This document shows, piece by piece, positions 1 to 10,696 of a stretch of 64,000 bases of DNA; the stretch's first letter is position 1, and every line of letters begins with the position of its first letter. The notes beneath the pieces were generated by a model that did no database searches, had not been told where the DNA came from, and was given only the letters and a program-made list of their open reading frames with translations. The translations under genes and the position numbers were made by a program. The DNA is from Lumbricus terrestris (lineage: Eukaryota; Annelida; Clitellata; Crassiclitellata; Lumbricidae): assembly GCA_949752735.1 (NCBI GenBank), contig OX457052.1:36018619-36082618 (forward strand), given 5' to 3'.

Positions 1-29
1 TATATATATATATATATGTACGGTCGTAT

Positions 30-855
30 GAATATATGAATGCACCTCGAAATTATGAATTTTTTGCTATGGGTAACCGTCGATTCCACAAAACGTATAC
101 TTACGCATAAGCAAAATATTAGATTCTATGTGTTTTAAACATGATTTATATATACAAGAATAGTTTACAAATAACAAAGTCCAATATTCAACCATGAAAA
201 CTAGTAATAAGTCTGTTTTATGTTCAATCAAAACAAAACAAAATGTTGTAGCAGCTGAAAAACGTTTACGCTGACATATCGGTTTGCGTTGTTAAAAAAC
301 TCAACATTTTCACACATTTAAATTTATTTTCAGCACTTTCGGTCATGAAAAGACCAATTATTTAGTATTAGAAAATAGCCCTAAATGCCCTCTACAGAAT
401 GGCATAATTTTTTTCTATTAAAAAATAAATTATGGATAAGTTATAATAGAAAAAACATGAAAATGTTATGAAAATAAAACACCTTTATATACATTTTAAT
501 TTATTTTGAGCACTTTCGGTTGTCAAAAGATAACTCAATGAGCATGAAAATGTAGCCCCACATTCCCTCTATAGAATGGTATAATTTGTGTCTCTTCATA
601 TATAAAAGGGCGCAAAATCTATAGTCAATAATATGAGGGGGTGGTATCCTCCCCTCTGGTATTTTGGGCATATCGGGTATAACGTTTGAACGGTAGGGGG
701 CATCATAATTTTTTAGCTGAAAATGTGTGCCAATGAACCCTCTACAGCTACCTAAAACGTCAAAATGTTATTCCAAACGCAACATGTTTGATTTGGAAAA
801 ACCTAGTGGTGGAAACCCCCCCCCCCTTGGTAGACCGAGGGTTAAGCTATATTGC
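30..855. repeat. Dispersed repeat E1, copy 1
   Basis: This segment recurs at 34020-35280. Bases about 30-450 match that copy in reverse complement and about 500-850 match it in the same orientation, so the two copies differ by an inversion of the left half. Shared landmarks are the phrases around CCCTCTATAGAATGGTATAA and GAACGGTAGGGGGCATCAT. No coding potential is recognisable, and the 66-codon frame at 727-927 is not conserved in the other copy. A short (TA)n run precedes it at 1-17. Confidence 0.7.
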
Positions 856-1744
856 AATCCTCATCTTTGCAAATTAATGACGTCAGCGACAATGCCAGAC
901 ACATGGTGTCATCAGAAGAAAGATTAAAATTCTACTTACACACCTTTTAAACGCTTTTAACCTACGTTACATAGTCACTCTTCCAATCAATTTGGCTATT
1001 AAGTTGTAAATATTCCTCGAAAATCTAATGAGCTGAAACAATTTATAATATTATTATTACATGTCATATTATATCAAAATAAGTTATATCGACCGCAGTG
1101 GCTGGAGAAGTGATCACAAATCAGCCACAGCCTTTGTTGCCACTGTCTTGATTCTTTCAATCCGTCTATTCAATTCGTAAAGAGTTTGCACCATGATTTA
1201 AATCTTTGAACTATACAAAAAAAATTCCATCAACGCTTAATTTCTTTCATGCCACAAGATTCAGTTGAAACCTTTGTCAATCAATACAAAAAGTCGAGGA
1301 TGTACCACGATCACTTTCCTAAGGTCAATGTAACGTCAATATGAAAGGCATTAGCAGTCACATGAGTCGCAAGGAATTAGACAAACCGATGACTCGTTGA
1401 AATGCCTTTGATAAACAAAATATTGTCTCGTGCATTTGAATTTTTCTGCTGCAGCCAATTCAATTCAATTCAATTGGTTTATTGATCCACCAAAAAAACA
1501 AAGACAAGCAGACAATTTTGCTTTCAGGATAGTACACACAGTGATTGATTGCGAGTTAACATTTGCGATGATATGGACAGGTGAGCAACCAATACTGAGT
1601 GTGGCAGAACCAATAGACTACCCAAGGGGAATGATCTCGCTAGTGGGGCCTATTTACCAAAAAATTCATTGTGGTAACAATAGAAGATACCAAGCAGATG
1701 CAATATTAATCACGTCCTACAACTGACCGTCGTCATATCTTCCG
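856..1744. other. Gap without recognised gene
   Basis: AT-rich sequence with one GGTGT-box site (932-973) and a short AATTC-type run at about 1456-1474 that resembles a LINE tail. The 98-codon frame at 1430-1726 matches no family I recognise and lacks clear splice or promoter context. Confidence 0.4.
932..973 (-). promoter_or_regulatory. TATA/GGTGT composite site
   Basis: The minus strand reads TATGTAA, then 29 nt from that T to GGTGT, preceded by TTTAAAA. Function is inferred only from recurrence across the window. Confidence 0.4.
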
Positions 1745-2035
1745 ATTGAAAGGTAAGGTGGACATTTAAGGGTGGCGAGAAGTGATCAAGCATATAGCTC
1801 CTCGTGCCATGTTGTTAGCCATTTATCCTAATAATGAATTAAGCGGTTCTGCTCGGCTTGACATCGATTGATGTCTTCTGCAATTAATCTTAGTTTTGTG
1901 TAACATCGACACTTGCCACACGCAAAAATGCTAGTCGTCTTAATTATGCCTTTTCCCTCAATTCGAGTCGATTGAACGCTGGAAAATACGATACTTCAAA
2001 TATACACCTTTTAAAGGATTGTCATAGTTTTATAT
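1745..2035 (-). repeat. GGTGT-box unit, subfamily M, copy 1
   Basis: On the minus strand the unit begins with a TATA/GGTGT site and continues for about 260 nt, aligning along its length with 23400-23705. Shared landmarks are ATTTTTGCGTGTGGCAA, CGATGTTACACAAA and an ATCAATCGATG block. There is no shared open frame, so a non-coding transcript or a short non-autonomous element is more likely than a protein gene. Partial relatives lie at 44100-44290 and 48110-48465. Confidence 0.55.
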
Positions 2036-2037
2036 AA
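1996..2037 (-). promoter_or_regulatory. TATA/GGTGT composite site
   Basis: The minus strand has TATATAA starting 28 nt before GGTGT, with TTTAAAA immediately ahead of the box. It heads the subfamily M unit at 1745-2035. Confidence 0.5.
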
Positions 2038-2302
2038 ATTAATACTTGTCTACATAACTCGTTTTTTTGGTAAACATTGCCTTCGTTGATATCACAATGC
2101 ATCGTTAACCCAAAACTATCTTTCTACATGCGTCTAAATCGAAGATGATCTGCGATATAATTATCATCCGTGACACAAGTACGCATGATGCCGTTCATTA
2201 TTAGAAATCCATGCAGCACTTTTATAAGCCTTTCCAGACGCGAAACCCGACCAGATCAAAATCGAGGAGAGTATGTCTAAATATAGGGACTGTTCACATA
2301 AT

Positions 2303-2475
2303 TAAGATAAGATAAGAATATTCTTTAATATACCAATTGCTATCCGCATTTTGGTGTACATACAAAGTATAATAAGCAAAAGTACATCATTTTTTATATC
2401 AAATCAATGTCAAAATGTTTTAGAATAGCATAAAATCCTAAGTCCAAATCCAATATACATTTTAATTTTTTAAGA
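2303..2475 (-). mobile_element. LINE 3' UTR fragment (family B)
   Basis: The reverse complement aligns with 49595-49775, the 3' end of a LINE whose C-terminal coding part lies just upstream there (49305-49538). Both end in a TTATC-type tail (here GATAAGATAAG on the plus strand). It is a 5'-truncated, retrotransposed tail with no coding sequence left. Confidence 0.65.
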
Positions 2476-2639
2476 CCATTACGTACGAGTTGAGGGTGGT
2501 GTGATCAGATTAATGGGATTTTGCGAACGGGTTTGTACGGCAGAGCAAGGACTCGACAAAATGTACGCAAGATGAGTTTCTAATCAGTTTTCTGGTACTA
2601 AGAGAATTCGTGCAAATGTTCATTCACTGCAATCTCTCT

Positions 2640-2740
2640 TGTTACATGTTTAACGACACTGTCATGTAAAATAATGAAAAAGATTACTAGTGTCGCCCTC
2701 CTCCTTTTTCCAGGCTGGGACTGTCACTGGTAGGGAACAA
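2640..2740 (-). repeat. S2-type SINE/LINE 3' tail
   Basis: It contains GTTACATGTTTAACGACACT followed by TAGTGTCGCCCTCCTCCTTT, the same tail carried by the tRNA-headed SINE at 41226-41430. No tRNA-like head is present here, so this is a truncated copy or part of a LINE 3' UTR. Confidence 0.6.
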
Positions 2741-3478
2741 TTACTGGATGAGTTTCTCGTTTCAATTCTAGTCTGCGTTCACTTGTATGGCGACTTTGAT
2801 GTTTAAAATAGGTGTGCAATGCTGATATCATTGAATTAATCAGTACTCAACGACATCCTTTGATCAGTTATAACTTTTATGTTTCTACATGTTTTCTGAT
2901 TATTTTTATGTTATCAAGTCTTGCGTATGACAAGTCATAAGCATGTACATTGTACACGCATTTTAAAACAGATCAATTCATATCGTTTAGTGCACAGTCA
3001 AACTTTTAATGGCATCATGGTTCGTAAACGTCGGGATAAATTATTTGAAAGCTTTTCGGACCTTTCCAAAGAGATAATACAGGACGTTATTTTGCATATA
3101 ATTCAATCACATGGCAAGGCAAAAAGGTCGATGACCGTGGTTAATTGGCATATCACAACTCATCACTTGACCATCTCTTGTCAATCAAACCGCACGTTAT
3201 AGGTCCAATTATACATGTCTACAACTTTAGCCATTATTTATATTGTAATAATAAAATTTAAAAGAGGTGTATAATTATTTCTAACAGTCCTCGTAGTGAC
3301 ATATCGCATTATACATTCGTTTGAGCTGTTTGGATATCAGAATATAGCATGCACTTTCAGGTCCGCTAACGTTTCCCGCCTACTTTCTTCAGACATTGGA
3401 GTTCTACATGTATTATAATATGGGATCTATAGCCGTTGTTCGCACCCAGCTGCTGATTGCTACAAGTTATTACTGTGA
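2741..3478. other. Gap holding two GGTGT-box sites
   Basis: A weak GGTGT site lies at 2811 and a stronger one at 3239-3278. The 110 bp after the second aligns with the sequence after 51852, including a shared CAGAATATAGCA. The 93-codon frame at 2921-3202 is not recognised. Confidence 0.4.
3237..3278 (+). promoter_or_regulatory. TATA/GGTGT composite site
   Basis: TATATTG starts 27 nt before GGTGT, with TTTAAAAGA directly upstream. The closest relative is at 51824-51864, and their similarity continues about 100 nt downstream. Confidence 0.45.
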
Positions 3479-3695
3479 GTCGCGGTGGTATTGTATGTTC
3501 GTCGCCCTGCAGCCGTAGGGTTGCAGGTTCGTATCCATCTGAAGTCACCGCGTAGGGACCTTGGGCAAGCCCTTCAGTCGCAATATTCATCAGCGCTTCG
3601 GCGTGACACTCCGAAGCAGTGTCCACGCTGTAGTCAGGAGCGCTCCTGCATAGCGAGTAGCTTGAAGGAGCGCTATAACAGGTGCACTTAAAAAA
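3479..3695 (+). mobile_element. tRNA-derived SINE (S1), full-length copy
   Basis: The head carries a degenerate A box and a B-box-like GGTTCGTATCC. The body holds GTAGGGACCTTGGGCAAG and the tail GGAGCGCTATAA, all shared with S1 copies at 4148-4359, 20685-20893 and 52104-52313. The tail resembles the LINE-A 3' end, suggesting mobilisation by that LINE's reverse transcriptase. Confidence 0.8.
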
Positions 3696-3819
3696 TTACA
3701 AGTCTTTAGTTGAAGCATCATCTATAGTTCTATGCTATGGGAGAGGGCTTTATGGCAAGGTCTGATTGTTAAGAATCTGGCACGAAGAGGGTGGGATGCA
3801 GGATCGCTTTTCCATACGC

Positions 3820-4115
3820 TACGTCCAAGGAATGGAGAGGGCTGGAAGTGGGTAGAAGTGGAGGGGGAGAGTGGGTGGGAAGGGTTGGGTGGAAAGGAAA
3901 GGTGGATGATGGAGGGAAGGAAATGGATTGGTGGACAGGATGGGATTGTAATGGATGGAAAGCGAGGGTGGAATTAAATAGAAACGAGAAAGAGAGGTAA
4001 AGAAAGGATATGGTGAAGTGAAAGAAAGTAGGATGAGAGGAAGGGTAATAGAAGGGAGATTCGGCAAGCGGAGGGTATGGAAGTGAGGGTAAGAACGGAG
4101 GAGGGAGGAAAGGAT
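3820..4115 (+). repeat. Purine-rich tract
   Basis: Almost 300 bp of G/A-rich sequence (GGGAGAG, GGTGGA and similar motifs) on the plus strand. Overlapping frames on both strands are low-complexity translations. It sits between two S1 SINEs in opposite orientation. Confidence 0.6.
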
Positions 4116-4147
4116 GGCTGACTTTAATGGAGTCGCACTGTTTGTAC

Positions 4148-4359
4148 GTGCACTTGTTATAGCGCCCCTTCGATCTCTCTCTACTCAGAGGCGCTCCCGA
4201 CTGCAGAGCGGACACTGCATCGGAGTTTCACGCCGAAGCGCTGAGCAATTGTGAGTGAAGGATTTGCCCAAGGTCCGTACGCGGCGACGTGAGGTGGATT
4301 CGAACCTCGAACCTTCCGACTTCAAGCCAACGACGCCACCACTACACCACCACGCCCCA
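4148..4359 (-). mobile_element. tRNA-derived SINE (S1), full-length copy
   Basis: The minus strand reads GGGGCGTGGTGGTGTAGTGG (A-box region), then GAGGTTCGAATCC (a good B box), the GACCTTGGGCAA body and the GGGGCGCTATAA tail. Together with the plus-strand copy at 3479-3695 it forms an inverted pair around a purine tract. Confidence 0.85.
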
Positions 4360-4487
4360 CTGTGTATGCTTTATACTCCCTAATCATATTTAATTGATAT
4401 GACTACTTTGTAAAATTAGTCTTAGTCTTAGGTTAGTCTTAATGTATCCAGTTTACGCGAATCAACATTTCTTCGCTTTGATTATCT

Positions 4488-4529
4488 TTTATAGCGTAAT
4501 GAAAAAATGTACAAAAGGTGTCTAAATGC
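4488..4529 (+). promoter_or_regulatory. TATA/GGTGT composite site
   Basis: TTTATAG starts 29 nt before GGTGTCTAAATGCTG. TTGATTA lies just upstream of the TATA-like sequence, as also at 53415. The downstream region (4560-4800) resembles 53820-54030. Confidence 0.5.
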
Positions 4530-4559
4530 TGTGTCGTTATAAATAGTTTTCGGTGATAC

Positions 4560-5035
4560 TGTTTTGCGATAAATGCAGCAGCTATGCAATGCAATTGGAG
4601 TCACGTGTATTCGTCCCTCTCTAAGTGTCTTGGTCCGTGTTCGTCCTTGTCCGTCTGTGTAGCTGTGTTCGTGTTCGTGTGGTATATAGTCAGTAGGTCA
4701 GTAGACTTGTTTTTAGACTGTAAGAAATGCATTCGTGGTCTGGAATCAAAGTATCTGTCGGTCACAGCGGATATTAGTACATACCTCCATCAAGGACTTC
4801 TTTTGCTGGTCTTATTCTAGATCCATCCATGGGTAGCCGATTTCTCGACCCATCCCTGATCACTCGGCTTGGTCCTTGTTCACCCAGGCGACGTCCGTGC
4901 CGTTATAGTCTGGACCTCTTTGTTGACATTGGATTGCGGACAGCGCTGTTTTTACGACCCGGGAGATGCCTATCCTCCTCAGGCCAACCATTCTCCTTTA
5001 TCCGAGCTTGGGACCGGCGCGAATAGTTCCCTTTT
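4560..5035 (+). repeat. Repeat shared with 53820-54030
   Basis: About 230 bp aligns with 53820-54030 (shared CAGTAGGTCAGT, TTAGACTGTAA, GGTCTGGAAT). Both copies lie downstream of a GGTGT-box site in the same orientation. The rest of the segment is not recognised. Confidence 0.55.
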
Positions 5036-5760
5036 GTGACGGAGTTAGTATTGAATTTAGACACCTTAATATCGGAAAATAATTAGTGTATTTAAATTTT
5101 GCAGTCTATGTTTTTACATTTTTCGTTGACATCGTCTCTTGGAAAGACAGTCTTGTTAATATCCATTCACATAAACATACGATTTAACACAAATTGAAAA
5201 TAATGATGCATGTAGCCCATATCTATACACTATTGCCAACGCGGAGTATAAATTTCATCCATGTTGATCACATAGATATTATTGTGTACTACTGCATTTA
5301 AATTCAATCCAATTCAATTTTTTACACCTTTATGACGGAATACAATGCCATTATATAAATTGAGCGCTAATTCTAAAACTCCGATTCAGTGTCAGCGTTG
5401 TATCTGGAGTGACTCTGCGTGGCTAATTTAAAGTTGCACTGTAGAAATAAATAAATAATTCATGTATACAATTTATCACATAGCAGCAATATTTAAATCA
5501 TATTGTAGGATCATAGGTTTCGCATTTGAATATGCATGACAATGCACTAAGAAAACTGATAATCATAGAGTTCAAGGTATAATTTTTTTATGCAAAACTC
5601 GTGTTTTTTAGCCACCTTAGGACGAGAGAATATTTTAATTTGCAAATAAATGCGATATGACTCACGATCGTAGTCATAAGAAGCACATAAATATTGTCTA
5701 ACTAATGGCGTAATAACCTCTTAACGTATCCAGATGTTGGGAGGCAATGCAAGCCGCTAA
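5036..5760. other. Gap without recognised gene
   Basis: AT-rich. It includes a weak GGTGT-box site on the minus strand (ACACC 5061-5065, AT-rich TATA substitute 29 nt away) and a short AATTCAATCC run near 5298. Nothing else is recognisable. Confidence 0.35.
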
Positions 5761-6095
5761 ATGGAGTAGGCCTAGTACATGTAGTCCTACACGTCGATAT
5801 TGATGATGGTGATGGTTCTCTGCCCGAAGGCAGGTTCATTGGCTTTACGCCCCTGGGGATGAGATGAGTGAGGTGGTTTCCCGTTGCCTTTCCCACAGAC
5901 ACTGATGGGTAAGCAACTTGCCCAAGGTCGCTCCGCAGCAGCTTGCGCCCCTGCGTCCCACACGTGCTAGCCCGAGATACCTAAATCTCTGAATGTCAAC
6001 TCCCAGCCCGGGGCTTGAACCGCAGTCCGTTGTAACCAACAGACGAATGCCGCTCTCGCTTACCGGTGTAGCTAACTAGGCCAGTTATGCGTCGA
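5760..6095 (-). mobile_element. tRNA-derived SINE (S2-like head, ATC tail)
   Basis: The minus strand begins GGCCTAGTTAGCTACACCGG (A-box region), followed by GCGGTTCAAGCCCCG (B box). The central block with ATCTCGGGCTAGCAC is shared with the SINE at 41226-41430. The body then contains GACCTTGGGCAAG as in S1, and the copy ends in an ATC-rich tail, so it looks like a mosaic between families. Confidence 0.7.
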
Positions 6096-6135
6096 TATTA
6101 GACACCTCTAATAAGAAACTTTATAAGTTATACCG
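6094..6135 (-). promoter_or_regulatory. TATA/GGTGT composite site
   Basis: The minus strand has TATAAC 26 nt before GGTGTCTAATATC. It directly abuts the SINE at 5760-6095. Confidence 0.4.
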
Positions 6136-6434
6136 AATTATTGATTTGTGTACGGTTCATCTGATCGCAGGTTCTCACCGCTAAATAAACGTTATGAAAT
6201 CGAATCAGGAAGCTTAGAATATTATATTGCACTGCTATTAACTCTGCTGGTTCCAATCCCAAGTCTGAAGAAAGTGGGTGTGGGTTGAGGAATTATGTTT
6301 TGAAACCAGATCGTTTGAGAACAAACAACCAGAAGGGGAGCATTGTCTTATATACTAACGCGAGATACAGCCTTAGCCATTTAAGCAACTTCGTTTTCCC
6401 ATCCCCAGCATATGAGAGTGAGTGACCACCGACC

Positions 6435-6440
<6 letters not shown>
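6136..6440. other. Gap without recognised gene
   Basis: Unique-looking AT-rich sequence up to the pyrimidine tract. No feature is supported. Confidence 0.3.
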
Positions 6441-6485
<45 letters not shown>

Positions 6486-6572
6486 TCTCTTCTCTCCCTC
6501 CCTCCCCTCCCTCCCTCCCTCCCTCCCTCTCTCTCTCTCTCCTTCCTCCCTCCCTCTCTCTCTCTCTCTCCC

Positions 6573-6643
<71 letters not shown>

Positions 6644-6845
6644 CCCTCTCTCTCTCTCTCTCCTCCTCCCTCCCTCCTCCTCTCTCTCTCTCCCTCCCTC
6701 CCTCCCTCCCTCCTCTCCCTCCCTCCTCCCTCTCTCTCTCTCTCCACCTCCCTCCCTCTCTCTCTCTCCCCCTCCCTCCCTCTCCCTCCCTCCCTCCCTC
6801 CCTCCCTCCTCTCTCTTCTCTCTCTCTCTCTCTCTCTCCCTCCCT

Positions 6846-6890
<45 letters not shown>

Positions 6891-6950
6891 CCTCCCTCCC
6901 TCTCCCTCCCTCCCTCCTCTCTCTTTCTCTTTCTCTCTCCCTCCCTCTCT

Positions 6951-7002
<52 letters not shown>

Positions 7003-7072
7003 CATTGCCTCTCTCTCCCTCCCTCTCTCTCTCTCTCCTCTCCCTCTCTCTCTCTCTCTCTCTCTCTTCTCT

Positions 7073-7131
<59 letters not shown>
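6441..7131 (+). repeat. Long CT/CCCT pyrimidine tract
   Basis: About 680 bp of almost pure pyrimidine (TC, TCCC and CCCT runs), broken only by a few bases near 6990-7005 and ending in a short (CA)n at 7120-7131. It produces long Ser/Leu/Pro or Arg/Glu/Gly frames in several phases, which are artefacts. Such a tract can form triplex structures, though that is not evidence of function. Confidence 0.9.
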
Positions 7132-7133
<2 letters not shown>

Positions 7134-7660
7134 CTCCCCTCCCCCCCCAATCATTTGGTGTTAGGACATGTGGACTTCGTGAACGTACTGGTGACGCTAG
7201 AACCTTAGACGAAATAACTAAAAAAAGGTCATCAACTTTTTTAACAGAGAAAATGGTATTTCCCCTGGAGATTTTGGACAAATGACTAAAAAAGGTCGTC
7301 AGAAATTTTTTGGGGCAAAAAGATGGACAATTTGGTCGACGACTCAGCCATTAGTCCGAACAAAATCTCGTGTCCTTCGTTCGGCCACTCGTTGGTCCCC
7401 CGAAAGTTGAAGACCAGGTCCCCACTCATGGCTAAATGTCATTAAAAAACTGTGCCAACAACACCAGTAACTTAAATTTTAGTTTTAGTTTCTAGTTTTC
7501 GGTTCGTAAAGAAAATTTCGTGTTTTCTAATAATACGGCAGTATTGTCCTGGTCCTTGCTGAATATAGTTTTGTTGTTAGTGTTCGTTGATATAGGCCCA
7601 ATATTATTTGTCACTATTGCATCGTTTGGAGATTGGATTATATTTACGCTCTTTGATAAA
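7132..7660. repeat. Fragments of two low-copy repeats
   Basis: AATGACTAAAAAAGGTCGTC (about 7282-7301) recurs in similar form near 24107 and 24153. The block 7382-7450 is repeated at 8100-8166 (shared CCACTCATGGCTAAATGTC). The family is unidentified. Confidence 0.45.
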
Positions 7661-7702
7661 TATAATTGGTAAGGTAATTACGTTTTAAAGGTGCCTAAAT
7701 GA
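7661..7702 (+). promoter_or_regulatory. TATA/GGTGT composite site
   Basis: TATAATTGG starts exactly 29 nt before the box, which reads TTTTAAAGGTGCCTAAATG. This is close to consensus with one C in the core. Confidence 0.5.
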
Positions 7703-7949
7703 AGGATTGATATAAATGACATCAACTGTATGTTGAACGGTATTTTTAGGTTTCTCGTACCGTTGACTTAGAACCATAATTATGTGCGATAAAATAAGTG
7801 GCCTTTACCTTTACGTGAGTAGATCGTGGGTTTAGCTAAATTAATGGGCAACACAGAACCATGTCTGCGAAAAGAAATTAGTCTTATAACATTTCCTATT
7901 ACATCGTTGATAAGGCGCAGATTAATATTGTAGCTTCAGTTTAGCTATT

Positions 7950-8035
7950 ATGTGCAATTACGAAGATCACTCGCGTCGCCGTCCTATTTCATCCAGACCT
8001 GGGACTGGTTCCGCCAGAAAACAAAGGTAGCGTAG
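7950..8035 (-). repeat. S2-type tail fragment
   Basis: It contains GATCACTCGCGTCGCCGTCC and CAGACCTGGGACTGG, a diverged form of the tail seen at 2640-2740 and 61150-61260. Confidence 0.45.
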
Positions 8036-8265
8036 TTCATGCTGTTGTGCAATGCATTCTAAGATTACAATGGCATAAAAATTAAGACATCAATAAAGAC
8101 GGCCACTCGTTCGTCCCCCGCAGGTTGTAGATAAAGCCTCCACTCATGGCTAAATGTCTTTAAACTATCTATCCTCCAATCCAAGTGCAAATGGTCATTA
8201 AGTCGGACGCTATGTTGTAAGTCAACGGTTCAATCGGCTATTATAGGCCATACGCTATGCACCAC

Positions 8266-8313
8266 AAGTGTAGACACCTCTAAAATGGGTCCTACTAGTA
8301 CAATTTATATATC
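8266..8313 (-). promoter_or_regulatory. TATA/GGTGT composite site
   Basis: The minus strand has TATATAAATTG with the inner TATAAATT 31 nt before GGTGTCTACAC, preceded by TTTTAGA. Confidence 0.45.
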
Positions 8314-8449
8314 AGACGTACTAACAAGATAAGTTTCAAGAAAATGCATGAACATTCAATTTAAATCAGACGATTCCTGGTAACACACCGCACCCGTTTA
8401 CATGGCAAAAATTTAAAATAAAAAACATAAATTATAATAAAGTAAAGTG

Positions 8450-8625
8450 ATAATAAAGGTGGTCCAGCTGCTTCAAGATGTTAATGGTATGGAGCAGACC
8501 TGCTGACCGGACCGGTGAGACGCTGGGTAACATGACGCGAGACGGACTCAGACAGAGAGTGGCGTCGGACTCCTACGGGCACTGTGCCTAGGGATATTGA
8601 TGATGATGATGATGATGATGATAAT
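8450..8625 (+). mobile_element. Probable LINE 3' end with (TGA)n tail
   Basis: A short coding-like stretch (GETLGNMTRDGLRQRV in translation) resembles the end of some LINE ORF2 proteins. It is followed by a GATGATGATGAT microsatellite of the type used as a LINE tail. The match is weak and no catalytic motif is included. Confidence 0.35.
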
Positions 8626-8639
8626 AAAGATGAAAAATG

Positions 8640-9711
8640 AAGTAGCGGCAGCCATAAACAGGCGCCGACCTGTCTGGTTGTTGATGTTAAATGTTAGAGG
8701 AAAAGGTTTCTTGAGTAGCCATTATGTCCTGCTAAAGATGTACTCGCAAGGATAAATGCCGATGCTATACTCCTGCTAAGATGATCGTAGTAAAAGATGA
8801 TGGATGTTGTAATAGTCCAATGCTGCAGTCCTACAGCGAAACTCCTGCATGACGTGATTGTTCATTATAAACACACAAGCAACAGCCATGCGGCGGTTAT
8901 TGTAGATGTTTAAATCGTCCAAAACGCGCAAATTACTCACGGCTTCCTCGGGAGGCATCAAAGAAACAGACCAGGTGGCATGATATAGAATCCAAGTAAG
9001 TCTGTCTTGTCCAATTCTGAGAGTCTCCAAAAGAAGTAGGAAGCACAGGCGGTTTTTAGTTGTAACGAGAAATATTACTCTCATGTGTTGCTTAAAATAA
9101 AATATCGTTCTTGAGCACGTAATTCCTCGAAAATAACTCTGCGGGCATCACAGCAACGGGTTAGGACGCAATAATTACCCGAACACAACAATAGTCAGAA
9201 ACGGCTGAAAACTCAAGAAAATGCCACATTTCCTCTACACGAGTGCAGAGTGCAGACCGCTAATCGGATGCGCGGCACATAAAGCCAGCATAACCATAGC
9301 CTTTGCAAAAATATTAATTATTATAGGAACAATAAACAAAGTAGAGCGATAATCAAGCACTCTCAACGACAATATTGTTGGAGTAAACGAGAAAATAGTT
9401 TTCTGCGTGCAATGAAAACCATTTAATGTCTTTAATTAATTGGACAAATGCGATGCAACATATTTATAAATCTAAGTGCAACGCTTTGGTCAATAGTAAA
9501 AATCGTAATTTCGTGTGAAATATTTAAATCAATTTGATTTCAACTCGACAGCGCAAATGGGCTGATATAGAAGACCAAGATATTGGTCTATAATTATAAA
9601 ATTAGCGGAACAGAAAAGGCACCGTAGAAATGATTTGCTTCATTTCTTGAACTATGTGCGCACCGTAATCGTCATCTCCAAGCATATAATAAAGCATATC
9701 TTGTGGGCTTA
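8640..9711. other. Gap without recognised gene
   Basis: It contains a 102-codon minus-strand frame (8776-9084) with no recognisable domain and no repeat structure. The rest is AT-rich and unremarkable. Confidence 0.3.
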
Positions 9712-9713
9712 TA

Positions 9714-10696
9714 CAGGGTGGGCCAGCATAAATGTCCCGACTTTGCACGCGTATAACTTCGCCAATTTTTAACATTTATTTATACTTTATGCATCAAATT
9801 AAAGGTATTTCACTCTAGTATTAACTCTAAAAAAGTCGAACTGATACTAGTCTCGGTTTTAATTATATACTTGGATCAGCGCTAGCTACCGTTTTTTGTC
9901 ATTACTGACGCATTATGACGCCGTTTCCCGGGAAAATTCTATCGTTTTTTGCTAAAACGCGCGTAGACACGATCATTTTGAGTGTTTGTAGGGTCCCTAC
10001 CATGAGTATATTCTAATCGCAAAACCGCGTCCTTTCAATTTTGCCAACAGCCGTGCACTGCCATGCGCTGCTTCAGACGCTTGCACGCTGCCAGTCGTTT
10101 CTTTGCGTAAGAGCTGGAGAGTTCGTGGGACTTCTCGTCGACAAATTACTTTAACTTTAGGTCTATAATCTTTTCCAATACGCTATTCAGTGCTTCCAAG
10201 ACGGCCTGTTTTGCGCTGAATTTGCATGCAGGGCCTGCCCTGGTCATTGTCTTGACTGCAAATGTACGCGGACACACGAGCAATGTTAGCGGATGTGAGC
10301 GCCGTGCGCTCCGATTCCCATGGTTTGCAAGTAGAAAGTCCTGTTTTATTAATTTTCCGTAGCAGATAATACAAGGTATTGTTTATTCCATCCTCTGTTA
10401 GAATATTCGTTAATCATTTCAAACGAATTAAATCCCTTACCAGTTCGTAAAATTAAGATCGAAACGCGATCATCGTCTGTCAACGGCGCCAGGTTGCGTC
10501 ACAAATGACAGCAAAATATGGTAGCAAGCGCTGTTCCGGGCATATAATTAAAAGCGAGACTAGTATCAGTTCGACTTTTTTAGAGTTAATACTAGAGTGA
10601 AATACCTTTAATTTGATGCATCAAGTATAAATAAATGTTAAAAATTGGCGAAGTTATACGCGTGCAAAGTCGGGACATTTATGCTGGCCCACCCTG
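9714..10696 (-). mobile_element. Tc1/mariner-like element with 155-bp TIRs
   Basis: The ends read CAGGGTGGGCC...GGCCCACCCTG and are flanked by TA on both sides (9712-9713, 10697-10698), the target duplication of the Tc1/mariner/IS630 superfamily. The left inverted repeat (9714-9868) and right one (10542-10696) are nearly identical over about 155 bp, with weaker similarity further inward. The interior carries a minus-strand remnant of a transposase DNA-binding region (see 10060-10374). At 983 bp it is too short for a full transposase plus these repeats. The element is therefore non-autonomous but clearly derived from a coding ancestor. Confidence 0.85.
10060..10374 (-). pseudogene. Transposase N-terminal (helix-turn-helix) remnant
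   Basis: The minus-strand frame from 10374 to 10183 includes RTALTSANIARVSAYICSQD and GRPCMQIQRKTG. This resembles the helix-turn-helix region of mariner-type transposases, where a loop segment of the form T..NI..V...I is followed by a second helix set. An in-frame TAG ends the frame, but the same frame continues beyond it with KVKVICRREVPRTLQLLRKE, as in such proteins. There also appears to be a frameshift after that. No DDE/D catalytic part remains. Confidence 0.6.

Noticed and set aside
1430..1726. 98-codon open frame
   Set aside because: No domain, no splice or promoter context, and it begins in a LINE-tail-like AATTC run.
3732..4215. Overlapping frames on both strands in the purine tract
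   Set aside because: Low complexity, open on both strands, no domain.
6373..7285. Several 250-300-codon frames of Ser-Leu or Arg-Glu repeats
   Set aside because: They are translations of the pyrimidine tract and occur in several phases on both strands.
8776..9084. 102-codon minus-strand frame
   Set aside because: No recognisable domain. The length is within chance expectation for 64 kb in six frames.
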